The notes under the pieces: model-generated
What the model was told of the DNA's origin: nothing
Databases searched by the model: none
Seen by the model: only the letters and a program-made list of their open reading frames with translations
Translations under genes and position numbers: made by a program
In this document: positions 9,425 through 20,758 of the stretch, one piece after another
Layout of the letters: each line of letters opens with the position of its first letter
Position numbering within the stretch: the stretch's first letter is position 1
Origin: Halomonas sp. HL-93
GTDB taxonomy: Bacteria; Pseudomonadota; Gammaproteobacteria; Pseudomonadales; Halomonadaceae
NCBI RefSeq assembly: GCF_900086985.1
Contig: NZ_LT593974.1
Location: 2,356,001-2,420,000, forward strand
Length of the DNA: 64,000 nt
Reading direction: 5' to 3'

Positions 9425-9436
9425 TCAAGCGTTTGA
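9425..9436. promoter_or_regulatory. palindrome TCAAGCGTTTGA upstream of etfB
   Basis: A 12-base near-perfect palindrome (TCAAGC/GTTTGA), 122 bases before the etfB start. Half-sites resemble the CAAAC...GTTTG halves described for PsrA/FadR-type fatty-acid-responsive repressors. The assignment is by similarity only. Confidence 0.35.
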
Positions 9437-9635
9437 TAGGCGTGCAAATGAAAAACCTTTTTAATTTGCCACAGCCTACCTGCCTGCAACAACAGGGATT
9501 GCTTACGGCCTTGGTCGAACCCGTCGAACCGAGATAGGGGTCACCTTTCACAATCGCTAAACGCGAAATCGCCATTTAGCATCGTAGGCGTGACCTGACA
9601 CAGGTATTATGCCTATCATGAGGGATAACCAGAAG

Positions 9636-9648
9636 CAAACGACCGTTT
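9636..9648. promoter_or_regulatory. PsrA-like site CAAAC-N4-GTTTA upstream of ETF-QO
   Basis: CAAACGACCGTTTA-type inverted repeat with four-base spacing fits the published PsrA consensus (C/G)AAAC-N2-4-GTTT(G/C) except for the last base. It overlaps a possible -35 (GTTTAA, 9645-9650) whose -10 would be TATAAG (9668-9673), the position expected of a repressor site. Confidence 0.4.
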
Positions 9649-9733
9649 AAAATTAAGGCCGTGTTTTTATAAGCTAGTTCCAATAGCTAGTTATTGTAAA
9701 CGATGGCACTTATGAGAATAAGGAGACAACCAG

Positions 9734-11398
9734 GTGGATAACGTTGAACGCGATGTGATGGACTTTGACGTGGTCATCGTCGGAGCGGGCCCATCAGGGC
9801 TAGCGGCGGCCTGTCGTCTAATGCAACAGGCCAATGACGCGGAACAAGAATTGACCGTCTGCGTGGTTGAAAAAGGCTCGGAAGTCGGCGCGCACATTTT
9901 ATCCGGCGCGGTATTTGAACCCCGCGCCCTTAACGAGCTGTTTCCTGACTGGCAAGAACGCGGCGCACCGCTCAACACCCCGGCCATCCGTGATGATGTT
10001 TATCTGCTAAAAGACGCTGACAAAGCGCAGAAACTGCCCAACGCGCTGGTGCCCAAGAGTATGCATAACACGGGCGGCGACCTTACCCGCTACGTGATTA
10101 GCGCAGGTAATTTATGTCGTTGGCTGGCGGAGCAGGCAGAAGCCCTGGGGGTCGAGATATTCCCGGGCTTTGCCGCCCAGGAAGCCATTGTTGAAGACAA
10201 TGCGGTACGCGGCATCCTGATTGGCGACATGGGCGTTGCCGCAGACGGCACGCCCAAAGATGGCCATATGCCCGGTATGGAACTGCGTGCCAAATATACC
10301 CTGTTTGCCGAAGGCGCCCGTGGCCACATTGGCAAGCGCTTGATTGAGGATTTCTCGCTAGACGCCGGTCGCGACCCGCAACACTACGGTATCGGCTTAA
10401 AAGAGCTTTGGGATGTGCCAGCCGACAAGCACGAACCCGGCGTTGTTGTGCACGGCTCCGGTTGGCCGCTGGACAAGCATACCCACGGTGGCTGGTTCCT
10501 GTACCACGCTGAAAATCAGCAGGTAGTGGTCGGGCTGATCATGGACCTCAGCTATCAAAACCCGTGGCTCTCGCCGTTCGACGAATTCCAGCGCATGAAA
10601 CATCACCCGGTGCTCAGCCAATACCTGGAAGGCGGCAAACGCGTCGCCTACGGTGCGCGGGCGCTTACCAAAGGCGGCTTCAATTGCTTGCCTAAAATGA
10701 CGTTCCCGGGCGGCCTGCTTATCGGTTGCGATGCTGGCACGCTCAACTTTGCCAAGATCAAGGGCCTACACACCGCCATGAAGTCGGGCATGGTGGCGGC
10801 AGAAAGCGTGTTTGAAGCCCTTCAAGGCGGCGACGAAGGCGCCCAGGAACTGACGAGCTTCAGCGATAAATGGGAGGCCAGCTGGGCGTATCAAGAGCTG
10901 AAAGAAAACGCGAGCTTCGGTCCGGCGATACATAAATACGGTACGGTCGGCGGTGGCGCTTACAATTTTGCCAATCAGCTGCTGGGTGGCAAATTGCCTA
11001 ATGTGCACGATACAACCACCGACCACGGGGCACTCAAGCCCGCCGCCGAATTTGACAAGATCGACTACCCCAAACCCGATGGTAAGTTATCGTTCGATAA
11101 GCCTTCGTCCGTGTTCTTATCCAACACTAACCACGAGGAAGATCAGCCGTGCCACTTGCGCCTGGATGATCCCGACCTGCCGATTCGCCACAACCTGCCC
11201 AAATACGCAGAGCCCGCTCAGCGCTATTGTCCGGCGGGGGTGTATGAAGTGGTCGAAGACGAAAAGGGTGAGCCGCGCTTTCAGATCAACTTCCAGAATT
11301 GCGTCCACTGCAAGACCTGCGACATCAAGGACCCCGCCCAGAACATCACCTGGGTAGCCCCGGAAGGCGGCGGCGGGCCCAACTACCCGAACATGTAG
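9734..11398 (+). CDS. electron transfer flavoprotein-ubiquinone oxidoreductase
   Basis: Membrane-associated flavoprotein (ETF-QO, also called ETF dehydrogenase) that moves electrons from reduced ETF to ubiquinone. The 554-residue product has an N-terminal FAD motif (Gly-Ala-Gly-Pro-Ser-Gly-Leu, about residues 17-23). Its C-terminal 4Fe-4S domain begins at Cys-Pro-Ala-Gly-Val-Tyr-Glu and continues Asn-Cys-Val-His-Cys-Lys-Thr-Cys-Asp-Ile-Lys-Asp-Pro, giving the four cluster cysteines. The start is GTG at 9734, behind AAGGAGA. It is divergent from etfBA and followed by a strong hairpin. Length and both cofactor sites agree with the family. Confidence 0.95.
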   Translation: MDNVERDVMDFDVVIVGAGPSGLAAACRLMQQANDAEQELTVCVVEKGSEVGAHILSGAVFEPRALNELFPDWQERGAPLNTPAIRDDVYLLKDADKAQKLPNALVPKSMHNTGGDLTRYVISAGNLCRWLAEQAEALGVEIFPGFAAQEAIVEDNAVRGILIGDMGVAADGTPKDGHMPGMELRAKYTLFAEGARGHIGKRLIEDFSLDAGRDPQHYGIGLKELWDVPADKHEPGVVVHGSGWPLDKHTHGGWFLYHAENQQVVVGLIMDLSYQNPWLSPFDEFQRMKHHPVLSQYLEGGKRVAYGARALTKGGFNCLPKMTFPGGLLIGCDAGTLNFAKIKGLHTAMKSGMVAAESVFEALQGGDEGAQELTSFSDKWEASWAYQELKENASFGPAIHKYGTVGGGAYNFANQLLGGKLPNVHDTTTDHGALKPAAEFDKIDYPKPDGKLSFDKPSSVFLSNTNHEEDQPCHLRLDDPDLPIRHNLPKYAEPAQRYCPAGVYEVVEDEKGEPRFQINFQNCVHCKTCDIKDPAQNITWVAPEGGGGPNYPNM

Positions 11399-11429
11399 CG
11401 CCCGAGTCAGGCAAATCTGTCCGCAGTCC

Positions 11430-11470
11430 GATACCCCCGCGTCAGCATTCTGGCGCGGGGGTATTGTGTT
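11430..11470 (+). terminator. terminator after ETF-QO
   Basis: Stem ATACCCCCGCG / CGCGGGGGTAT with an 11-12-base loop, followed by TGTGTTTT. It lies between the convergent ETF-QO and helicase genes. Confidence 0.75.
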
Positions 11471-11474
11471 TTGC

Positions 11475-13661
11475 TCAGGCCAATCGTTCGATGGGCGCAC
11501 GACTGGCAATCAACCGTCGGCGCCCCGCTTGATCAAAACGCACGTCGATCACCGGATCACTGGGGTTGCCCTCCACCGTCGCCACCTCGCCCTCACCGAA
11601 CACGGCATGATGCAGCCGCTGGCCGGGATAGAACGCGTTTGCGTTATATGCCGCTTTAGGCGCTTGAACCTCAGGCGCTGACAGCACGATATCGTCACGG
11701 CCCAGTTGAGTGAGATAGCGCTGCACCAGCGCCGGCTCGGTCACTGAGACCGTTGGGGATGGCGGGTTGGGGCTGGTCAAGCATGCTGCCACTTGCATGC
11801 TATCCTGCCATGCACTTTCGGCAATAAAGCGGCTGGGGCGATGCGACCCGCCATCATGCAACACCAGCAGCTGTTCTTTTGAGCGCGTAATCGCCACATA
11901 AAACAGCCGCCGCTCTTCTTCCAGGCGGTCATCAGTAAGCGGGTTATCCCGGCTATAATAAGGAAAATCTTCTTCATTAACGCCTGCAACAGCGACAAAT
12001 GGCCATTCGAGCCCCTTGGCGCCATGCACGGTACTCACCAATACACCCGCCGCCTGATTCTCGACGGGGCGCTCTAATAACTCGATAAAGGCATCCGGGT
12101 CTTCAACGCTTTGTGCCTGTTCAATGAGCACATCCAGCAAGCGCACGTCTTCTTCGCCTTTATCACGACGCGCTGCAGCGCGCTTTAGGGTTTTCTCGGC
12201 CTCGATGGTATCCACAACGTGCTGCAATAGCTTGGCGGGCGGCCAAGCGCTTAGCTGCGGCAGCTCGCACAGTAAGGCCCAACGTTTTTTTAGCGTGCGT
12301 CGTTGAATGGGTTTTAAATCGCTAATCACCGGGTCGTGACGCTCTGGCCACGCTTGACGGCTGGCGAGCTGATGCGCCAGGCGCTGCAGGCGCTCGCGGG
12401 CCACAAAGGGCGTCGGCTGCGCCAGCAGTAGAGTCAACTGCTCGGGGTTCTGCAGCAAGGCCGGGCGTCGGGAAAGTTTTAAATAACCCGCCAATGCCTG
12501 AACCAAAGGCAGGCGGAATACAAACCGGTCTTCCCGAGCCAGCCGAAACGGTATTCCCGCTTGTAATAGCGCCAGCTGGAACGGGACCGACAGCGCCCAA
12601 CTGCGTACCAACAGACTCACATCGCTTAAAGCCCGACCCTGGGCTTGCCAATCGCTTAACGCATCCAGCAACTGACGACCGCCCTGCCCCACTGCCAAGC
12701 GGGTATCGGGGTTTTGCGTCGCCGCCAAACATAACTGATCGGGTCGTCTTTGATTGGCAGCAATCGCATGGTTGGCCGCCAGCGCCAGGGCATGACCATG
12801 ACGAAATGTAGTTGAAAGGGGGTAATCGGTGGCTTGACCAAAGGTGGCGGTAAAATTCTCCAGCATAGTATCCGGCCGTGCGCCTCGCCACTCGTAGATG
12901 CATTGATTGGCATCACCAACCGCCATCACCGACGCCCGGCTACCCGCCAATACCGCCAGCAGTCGCTGCTGGGCCGCGTTAATATCCTGATACTCATCGA
13001 TAATAACGTGATCCAAGAAGCCTTCTACCCGGCCACGTAACGCGCTGTCAGCTTCTAACACCTGTAACGGGCGATAAAGCAGATCGGCATAGGTCATCAC
13101 CCTTTCGCTATCCAAGAGTCGCTCGGCTTCGTTGAAAGCGGCGGGGAAATAGTCGGTATCGGGGTCGTAATGAAGGCGCTCGTATAGTGCTTCAGGAGTC
13201 AGCATTTCGGCTTTTACCAAGCCGCAAAAATGCGCCAAGGCTTCGAGTCGATCTCCCTCAAGCGCTGCATCGCGCCGCTCAACAGCATCGCTAAGAACGT
13301 TCAAGCTGGCTTGGCGAAGCAGGCGTTCCAGTTGCCATTCCGCCGACAACAGCCGCCGCGGAGCCAAGGCGCCCCAGCGACTCAGGCTTTGGGTTAGCCG
13401 GTGACCCAGCGAATGGAAGGTGCGTACATCAGGTAGCGCCTGCCCAGGCGGCGCCATGCTGACCAGGCGGCGCTGAAAATCATCCCGTGCGGAACGGTTA
13501 AACATCAGCACCAGGATGCGCTTGGGTGGAACACCGCTTGCGAGCAGGTGAAGGACACGCGCTGCCATCGTCGTCGTCTTACCCGCTCCAGCAACGGCCG
13601 CGACGCGGGCATGGCCGTGCGCATGGTGAATGACAGCTTGCTGTTCGGCGGTTAACTTCAC
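11475..13661 (-). CDS. UvrD/Rep-type superfamily 1 DNA helicase
   Basis: ATP-dependent 3'-5' DNA helicase of 728 residues. Motifs in order: Q motif near the N-terminus (Leu-Thr-Ala-Glu-Gln-Gln), Walker A Gly-Ala-Gly-Lys-Thr-Thr (about 25-31), Walker B Asp-Glu-Tyr-Gln-Asp, motif III Gly-Asp-Ala-Asn-Gln-Cys-Ile-Tyr-Glu-Trp-Arg-Gly, motif V Thr-Val-His-Gly-Ala-Lys-Gly-Leu-Glu, and motif VI Val-Ala-Ile-Thr-Arg-Ser. The last 60 residues (Gly-Gln-Arg-Leu-His-His-Ala-Val-Phe-Gly-Glu-Gly) resemble the Tudor-like tail of PcrA/UvrD that contacts RNA polymerase. It overlaps the DUF1285 gene by four bases, as the last gene of the tmk-holB-pilZ-tatD run. It is not clearly canonical UvrD or Rep, so no symbol is given. 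Confidence 0.9.
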   Translation of the reverse strand: MKLTAEQQAVIHHAHGHARVAAVAGAGKTTTMAARVLHLLASGVPPKRILVLMFNRSARDDFQRRLVSMAPPGQALPDVRTFHSLGHRLTQSLSRWGALAPRRLLSAEWQLERLLRQASLNVLSDAVERRDAALEGDRLEALAHFCGLVKAEMLTPEALYERLHYDPDTDYFPAAFNEAERLLDSERVMTYADLLYRPLQVLEADSALRGRVEGFLDHVIIDEYQDINAAQQRLLAVLAGSRASVMAVGDANQCIYEWRGARPDTMLENFTATFGQATDYPLSTTFRHGHALALAANHAIAANQRRPDQLCLAATQNPDTRLAVGQGGRQLLDALSDWQAQGRALSDVSLLVRSWALSVPFQLALLQAGIPFRLAREDRFVFRLPLVQALAGYLKLSRRPALLQNPEQLTLLLAQPTPFVARERLQRLAHQLASRQAWPERHDPVISDLKPIQRRTLKKRWALLCELPQLSAWPPAKLLQHVVDTIEAEKTLKRAAARRDKGEEDVRLLDVLIEQAQSVEDPDAFIELLERPVENQAAGVLVSTVHGAKGLEWPFVAVAGVNEEDFPYYSRDNPLTDDRLEEERRLFYVAITRSKEQLLVLHDGGSHRPSRFIAESAWQDSMQVAACLTSPNPPSPTVSVTEPALVQRYLTQLGRDDIVLSAPEVQAPKAAYNANAFYPGQRLHHAVFGEGEVATVEGNPSDPVIDVRFDQAGRRRLIASRAPIERLA

Positions 13662-14233
13662 GACTCCTCTCTGGCCGCTAACCCATCAAGATCACCCGCG
13701 TCGAGGTAACCCAAAGGATGCCATTGACCGGCGCTGTAGACACTCAATGCCTGCTGGCCCGTCTCTGCTTCGCGTAGCGAGGCGGCCTCGGCCAGTTGAT
13801 AATAAACGTGGCGATGCAAGCGGGCAGCGAGCCCGAACCGTACGGCAATTTCCGGCACTCGGTCGCCCTGTGGCGTGTGCGTCAAGGCTAGCGGGTGTTC
13901 GTGATCCAGGCGCACAACATCATCAAACTGGGTCGTTAACCACCACGCATCATCGTGAAAATCGGCCTCAACGGCGACCAGCGGCCGATCATCCACCTGA
14001 ATACGCCAGCGCTCAACAGGCGTCACCAAGCAGTATCCCTCGGCATCATGGCGCAGCAGGGTAGACAGCAGCCGCGCAATGCTTGCACGGGCAAAAGGCT
14101 GGCCTTCGTGCCACCAGCCTCCTTGCGCATCGATACGTATATCCATGTCCCCCGACAACGCTGGCTGCCAGTCATTGAGCGGCGGTATGCTAGACGCTCC
14201 CTGACGATAATCAAGCAATCGATCTATGTTCAT
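13658..14233 (-). CDS. DUF1285 family protein
   Basis: Conserved cytoplasmic protein of 191 residues, with no established biochemical role known to me. Typical DUF1285 features are visible: Gly-Gly-Trp-Trp-His-Glu-Gly-Gln-Pro-Phe near residue 40, a Leu-Val-Thr-Pro-Val-Glu segment, and a C-terminal Arg-His-Val-Tyr-Tyr-Gln-Leu-Ala then Gly-Gln-Trp-His-Pro-Leu-Gly. The start at 14233 (Met-Asn-Ile-Asp-Arg-Leu-Leu) is preferred; the longer open frame overlaps tatD and encodes unlike sequence. It lies 28 bases after tatD and overlaps the helicase start by four bases (ATGA), so the three are translated as a unit. A homologue occupies the same place in Pseudomonas. Confidence 0.85.
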   Translation of the reverse strand: MNIDRLLDYRQGASSIPPLNDWQPALSGDMDIRIDAQGGWWHEGQPFARASIARLLSTLLRHDAEGYCLVTPVERWRIQVDDRPLVAVEADFHDDAWWLTTQFDDVVRLDHEHPLALTHTPQGDRVPEIAVRFGLAARLHRHVYYQLAEAASLREAETGQQALSVYSAGQWHPLGYLDAGDLDGLAAREES

Positions 14234-14261
14234 CGTATTATCCCGCCCGTGCCAACTTGCG

Positions 14262-15092
14262 CTATACGAGGCCCGCGTCTGCCAACGCTTGTTTAACCTG
14301 CTCAGGTGCCTCAGGCACTGCGCCACGAAATAGCTGATAGAAATTGGCAGTGGTCTGCATCGCCACTTCATCCACGCTAATATCTCGCGCTTGGGCAATA
14401 CACTCGGCCACTTCGACTACCCAAGCAGGTTCATTGGGTTTGCCACGGTGTGGCACCGGCGCCAAGTAGGGGCTGTCGGTCTCGATCAATAGCCGGTCAA
14501 GGGGTAGCTTGCGTGCCAGCTCACGTAGCGACTCGGCGCTATTGAAGGTGACGATACCCGACAATGAAATATAAAAGCCCAGCCGCACGGCTTCTCGAGC
14601 CATTTCAATGTCTTCTGTAAAGCAGTGCAGCACGCCGCCAATACGCGGATCACAGTGTTCGCGCAGTAACGCCAGCGTGTCTTCTTTAGCCTCTCGGGTA
14701 TGCACCACGACCGGCAATTCGAGTTCCCGAGCCGCCATCAGATGCCTTTTAAAGCGTTCGTGCTGAACCGCCGCCGGCACGCGATCGGCATAATGGTAAT
14801 CAAGGCCCGTCTCGCCAATGGCCACCGCGCCGAATTGTTCAGCGGCTTCTTGAATATCGCTAACGCTGGGCTCAACCGATGCTTCATGAAGCGGATGCTG
14901 ACCCGCTGATATCACCACATCCTCGTGTGCCCTGGCAATCTCGGCAAGCGTAGGCATATCCTCGAGCGTCACGGAAATCGCAAGAAACTGATTAACGCCA
15001 ACGTTACGAGCCGCCGCCAGCGTCGCCGCAAGGCTGCCATTGTGGGTGGTATCGGATAAGCGGTCCAGGTGACAGTGGGAATCAACAAACAT
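14262..15092 (-). CDS. TatD-family metal-dependent hydrolase (YcfH type)
   Basis: TIM-barrel metallohydrolase of 276 residues, a family with 3'-5' DNase activity. Metal-binding residues are in place: His-Cys-His-Leu-Asp near the N-terminus, Glu in Gly-Glu-Thr-Gly-Leu-Asp, His in Val-Val-His-Thr-Arg-Glu, His in Leu-His-Cys-Phe-Thr-Glu, and Asp in Ile-Glu-Thr-Asp-Ser-Pro-Tyr. The position next to pilZ and holB is the conserved YcfH position, as opposed to the tat-operon TatD. The substrate in vivo is uncertain. Confidence 0.92.
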   Translation of the reverse strand: MFVDSHCHLDRLSDTTHNGSLAATLAAARNVGVNQFLAISVTLEDMPTLAEIARAHEDVVISAGQHPLHEASVEPSVSDIQEAAEQFGAVAIGETGLDYHYADRVPAAVQHERFKRHLMAARELELPVVVHTREAKEDTLALLREHCDPRIGGVLHCFTEDIEMAREAVRLGFYISLSGIVTFNSAESLRELARKLPLDRLLIETDSPYLAPVPHRGKPNEPAWVVEVAECIAQARDISVDEVAMQTTANFYQLFRGAVPEAPEQVKQALADAGLV

Positions 15093-15111
15093 GTCGCTCT
15101 CAAGGTGGGCA

Positions 15112-15447
15112 TTAAAGAGTAAATGAGGGCGCGGCCTTGTCTAACTGGCCCGCCAATAGGGTTTCAATGCGGTCTCGCACCGTATAATCCTGCGCATTGA
15201 AATGGATACCAATTCCGGGCATGCGTCGCCCGCTGACGCCATCGGGAGACACCCAAATAACCTCGCCGCTAAGCGAAAGACGCTCGCTCTCGCCCGGTAG
15301 TGTCAGCAGTAAATAAACGGTTTGGCCTAATTCATAAAGGCCGCGCGTAGGGATAAACATGCCACCTCGGTCGAGAAAAGGCATGTAGGCAGACAATAAC
15401 GTGGGTACATCGGGCACCGTGAGCGAGAGCGCTTTTTGCGTTGCCAT
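15112..15447 (-). CDS. pilZ: type IV pilus assembly protein PilZ
   Basis: Single PilZ domain of 111 residues. It shows the Tyr-Met-Pro-Phe...Gly-Gly-Met-Phe-Ile-Pro-Thr segment characteristic of the original pilus-assembly PilZ. It lacks the Arg-x-x-x-Arg motif needed to bind cyclic di-GMP, as the true PilZ does. In Pseudomonas and Xanthomonas PilZ binds PilB and a c-di-GMP effector to allow type IV pilus extension. Its place between holB and tatD is conserved. No other pilus gene is in this window. Confidence 0.92.
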   Translation of the reverse strand: MATQKALSLTVPDVPTLLSAYMPFLDRGGMFIPTRGLYELGQTVYLLLTLPGESERLSLSGEVIWVSPDGVSGRRMPGIGIHFNAQDYTVRDRIETLLAGQLDKAAPSFTL

Positions 15448-15470
15448 AACACCTCATCGATTCGCCAAGC

Positions 15471-18129
<2,659 letters not shown>

Positions 18130-18153
18130 TATGAGACCTCAATATTCAATGCG

Positions 18154-18957
18154 TTAAGGCGTTGCAGGATATCCCATCAACGGGTGCGCCACTGCTTGCA
18201 AGGGATCTGGCTTAGTGGGCTCCCAGCGACGTAGGCATTCGCCTTGAGCCGTCCATACGTCATTGACCGGCCACACCCCCTGAACAGAGTTCGCCAGCCA
18301 AAGCCGATCCACTGCAGCGACGTCATCCAACGCCAACTGCGCCGGCGTTACTAGCTGCGCATCAATCAATGCGGCACGCAGCGTTCCTGCGACGCCGCAG
18401 TGATCCAAGATAGGCGTCATGATGCGCCCCTCCTGCTGCCAAAAAAGATTCATGCTGGTGGCCTCCACCATCCATCCGTGGCAATCGGCCAACAGGCCTT
18501 CACGGTAGGCAGGTGTTTGCAACTCCTGGCGAGCCAGCACATTTTCAAGGCGGTTAAGATGTTTAATACCTGCCAAGCAAGGTTGTCGGGCCAGGCGCAG
18601 CGAACAGACACGCACGCTGACGCCCTGTGCCCAGGCCGATGGGTCCGGCTGAAAAGGTGTACGGCGGCTGATAAGACGCGGCGCCGCCACGTCGGGAGCC
18701 GCATAGCCACGGCCGCCACTACCACGGGTGACGATGATTTTAAGCACCTCCCAAGTAGCCGTGGGCAGCGCTTGCCAAGTGGCCGATAATGCCGCCTCCG
18801 AGGGAGGATCGATCGCCAACCGCTGACAACCCAGCTGCAGGCGTTCGACATGCTGCCGCCAAAGTACCGGTTGGCCTTCGCGCAGCAGCACGGTTTCAAA
18901 TACGCCATCACCATAGGCCAGCCCACGGTCATCAAAAGGTACCCAGGGCTGACTCAT
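18154..18957 (-). CDS. pabC: aminodeoxychorismate lyase
   Basis: PLP enzyme that forms 4-aminobenzoate from aminodeoxychorismate for folate synthesis. The 267-residue product is a class IV aminotransferase fold. It has Asp-Asp-Arg-Gly-Leu-Ala-Tyr-Gly-Asp-Gly-Val-Phe-Glu-Thr near the start, the PLP Lys in Gly-Ile-Lys-His-Leu-Asn-Arg-Leu-Glu, and Glu-Ala-Thr-Ser-Met-Asn-Leu. It begins six bases after fabF and is 24 bases before mltG. Confidence 0.93.
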   Translation of the reverse strand: MSQPWVPFDDRGLAYGDGVFETVLLREGQPVLWRQHVERLQLGCQRLAIDPPSEAALSATWQALPTATWEVLKIIVTRGSGGRGYAAPDVAAPRLISRRTPFQPDPSAWAQGVSVRVCSLRLARQPCLAGIKHLNRLENVLARQELQTPAYREGLLADCHGWMVEATSMNLFWQQEGRIMTPILDHCGVAGTLRAALIDAQLVTPAQLALDDVAAVDRLWLANSVQGVWPVNDVWTAQGECLRRWEPTKPDPLQAVAHPLMGYPATP

Positions 18958-18963
18958 AGGAAG

Positions 18964-20202
18964 TTACACCTTTTTGAATAGCAGTGACCCGTTGGTCCCA
19001 CCAAAGCCAAAGGAGTTCGACAGCGCGACATCGATAGGCATATCACGGGCAGCGTGAGGCACATAATCGAGTCGGCAGCCTTCCTGAGGCGTATCCAGGT
19101 TAATGGTGGGAGGTGCGACCTGGTCGCGAATGGCCAGCACGCTAAACACTGCCTCGACCGCACCCGCGGCACCCAGCAGGTGACCAATCATCGACTTGGT
19201 CGAACTGACCGCCACCCGCTGAGCCGCCTGCCCCATAACGCGCTCGACGGCACGGCTTTCGGCTAAATCGCCAGCGGCCGTTGAGGTGCCGTGGGCATTG
19301 ATATAATCCACCTCGTCAGGATTAATCTGCGCATCCTTGATGGCGTTGCTCATCGACAGCGCGGCACCACTGCCATCTTCAGGCGGCGCCGTCATATGAT
19401 AAGCGTCATCGCTCATACCAAAACCCGCCAGTTCGGCGTAGATGGTCGCGCCGCGTGCTTTGGCGTGCTCGAGTTCTTCAAGCACCAGCACACCCGCTCC
19501 GTCTGACAATACAAAGCCATCACGGTCGGCGTCCCAAGGACGACTAGCGGCTTGGGGGTCGTCATTGCGCGTAGAGAGCGCGCGAGCAGCAGAAAAGCCA
19601 CCCAGGCCAAGCGGCGTAGTGGCCATTTCTGCTCCGCCACACACCATCACATCAGCATCGCCATAGGCAATGGTGCGTGCGCTATAGCCAATGTTATGAG
19701 TGCCTGTTGTGCAGGCCGTGGTGATCGCAATATTGGGCCCTTTAAAGCCATGCTGAATCGCCATATTGCCCGAGATCATATTGATGATGGACCCAGGAAC
19801 AAAGAAGGGCGAGATACGCCGTGCTCCGCCTTTATTCAGCGCATTGTGGTTGTGCTCGATCATTGGCAGACCGCCAATGCCCGACCCAATGGCTACACCA
19901 ATGCGATCAGCGTTGGCATCGGTACATTCAATACCTGAATCCTGAATCGCTTGGCCACCCGCCGCCATACCGTACTGAATGAACAGGTCCATCTTGCGGG
20001 CGTCTTTGGGGTTCAGATACGGGCTAATATCAAAATCTTTAACCGACCCACCAAAGCGCGTGTTAAAACCGCTGGTATCGAAATGCTCAATCGGCGCAAT
20101 ACCGCTTTGCCCGGCCACAATATTGGCCCACGACGCTTGAACTGTATTTCCAACTGGGGTCACCAGGCCTAACCCAGTTACCACTACCCTTCTTCGTGCC
20201 AT
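18964..20202 (-). CDS. fabF: beta-ketoacyl-ACP synthase II
   Basis: Condenses malonyl-ACP with growing acyl-ACP in fatty acid elongation. The 412-residue product carries the catalytic triad: Cys in Thr-Ala-Cys-Thr-Thr-Gly, His in Asn-Ala-His-Gly-Thr-Ser-Thr, and His in [11 protein letters not shown]. The C-terminus has the Asn-Ser-Phe-Gly-Phe-Gly-Gly-Thr-Asn motif. The ATG at 20202 follows GGAGGAAACTTG; the frame upstream to 20220 is unlikely. A terminator lies between acpP and this gene, so it probably also has its own promoter. Confidence 0.95.
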   Translation of the reverse strand: MARRRVVVTGLGLVTPVGNTVQASWANIVAGQSGIAPIEHFDTSGFNTRFGGSVKDFDISPYLNPKDARKMDLFIQYGMAAGGQAIQDSGIECTDANADRIGVAIGSGIGGLPMIEHNHNALNKGGARRISPFFVPGSIINMISGNMAIQHGFKGPNIAITTACTTGTHNIGYSARTIAYGDADVMVCGGAEMATTPLGLGGFSAARALSTRNDDPQAASRPWDADRDGFVLSDGAGVLVLEELEHAKARGATIYAELAGFGMSDDAYHMTAPPEDGSGAALSMSNAIKDAQINPDEVDYINAHGTSTAAGDLAESRAVERVMGQAAQRVAVSSTKSMIGHLLGAAGAVEAVFSVLAIRDQVAPPTINLDTPQEGCRLDYVPHAARDMPIDVALSNSFGFGGTNGSLLFKKV

Positions 20203-20271
20203 CAAGTTTCCTCCAGGCATCCATGGTGACTCGACCCTTGTGGGTCATTAGCAGCCGTCAATGTTGTCGCT

Positions 20272-20300
20272 AGTATAACGGAGATTGAACGTTATATTCA
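20272..20300 (-). promoter_or_regulatory. candidate fabF promoter
   Basis: A good -10 (TATACT, 20272-20277, minus strand) sits just downstream of the acpP terminator and 70 bases before fabF. The -35 at 17 bases (TGAATA) is weak. Placement between terminator and gene supports an independent start for fabF and downstream genes. Confidence 0.35.
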
Positions 20301-20312
20301 GTGGGACCGCAA

Positions 20313-20348
20313 AGCAAAAAAAGCCGTCCTACGGAAGGACGGCTTTTT
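20313..20348 (-). terminator. terminator after acpP
   Basis: Stem AAAAAGCCGTCCT / AGGACGGCTTTTT with a tight loop and T-run on the minus strand, about 55 bases after acpP. It would limit readthrough into fabF and keep acpP expression high relative to downstream genes. Confidence 0.85.
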
Positions 20349-20400
20349 AATGCGGGTAGACATAAAGCCACCTACCCGGGTTCGATGCATCAACTACCCC

Positions 20401-20634
20401 TTACTGATGGGCGTTAACGTAGTCGATGGCTTCTTGAACCGTAGTGATTTTCTCGGCTTCTTCGTCCGGAATCTCAGTATCGAATTCTTCTTCCAGCGCC
20501 ATGACGAGCTCAACTGTGTCAAGCGAGTCAGCACCCAGATCTTCAGTAAAAGAAGAACTGTTCTGGATATCTTCTTCTTTAACGTTCAGGCGCTCAGCCA
20601 CTACTTTCTTTACGCGCTCTTCAATAGTACTCAT
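20401..20634 (-). CDS. acpP: acyl carrier protein
   Basis: Acidic 77-residue carrier of acyl chains. The phosphopantetheine Ser lies in [10 protein letters not shown], and the protein starts [10 protein letters not shown]. The start is set by this family N-terminus; the open frame continues 20 codons upstream without meaning. It sits between fabG and fabF as usual and is followed by its own terminator. Confidence 0.97.
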   Translation of the reverse strand: MSTIEERVKKVVAERLNVKEEDIQNSSSFTEDLGADSLDTVELVMALEEEFDTEIPDEEAEKITTVQEAIDYVNAHQ

Positions 20635-20758
20635 CAACGTACTCCAGTCATTCACATTAGCCGTTTTGGATAACCAGCTATTTGGGAACCGCAAGCCAAA
20701 AGCTGCGGGGTAGTTTATAGACGCCCTTAAGCTGACGCAACCGCCAAACTAAAGGCCA

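Larger units (their letters stand above)
9304..9733. other. divergent control region between etfB and ETF-QO
   Basis: 430 bases without a credible gene. A 73-codon minus-strand open frame (9354-9575) has no ribosome-binding site and no family resemblance. The stretch holds two candidate operators, described separately, and probably both divergent promoters. Confidence 0.6.

Noticed and set aside
9354..9575. 73-codon minus-strand frame upstream of etfB
   Set aside because: No ribosome-binding site, no hydrophobic or family pattern, and it overlaps the candidate operator; treated as intergenic.
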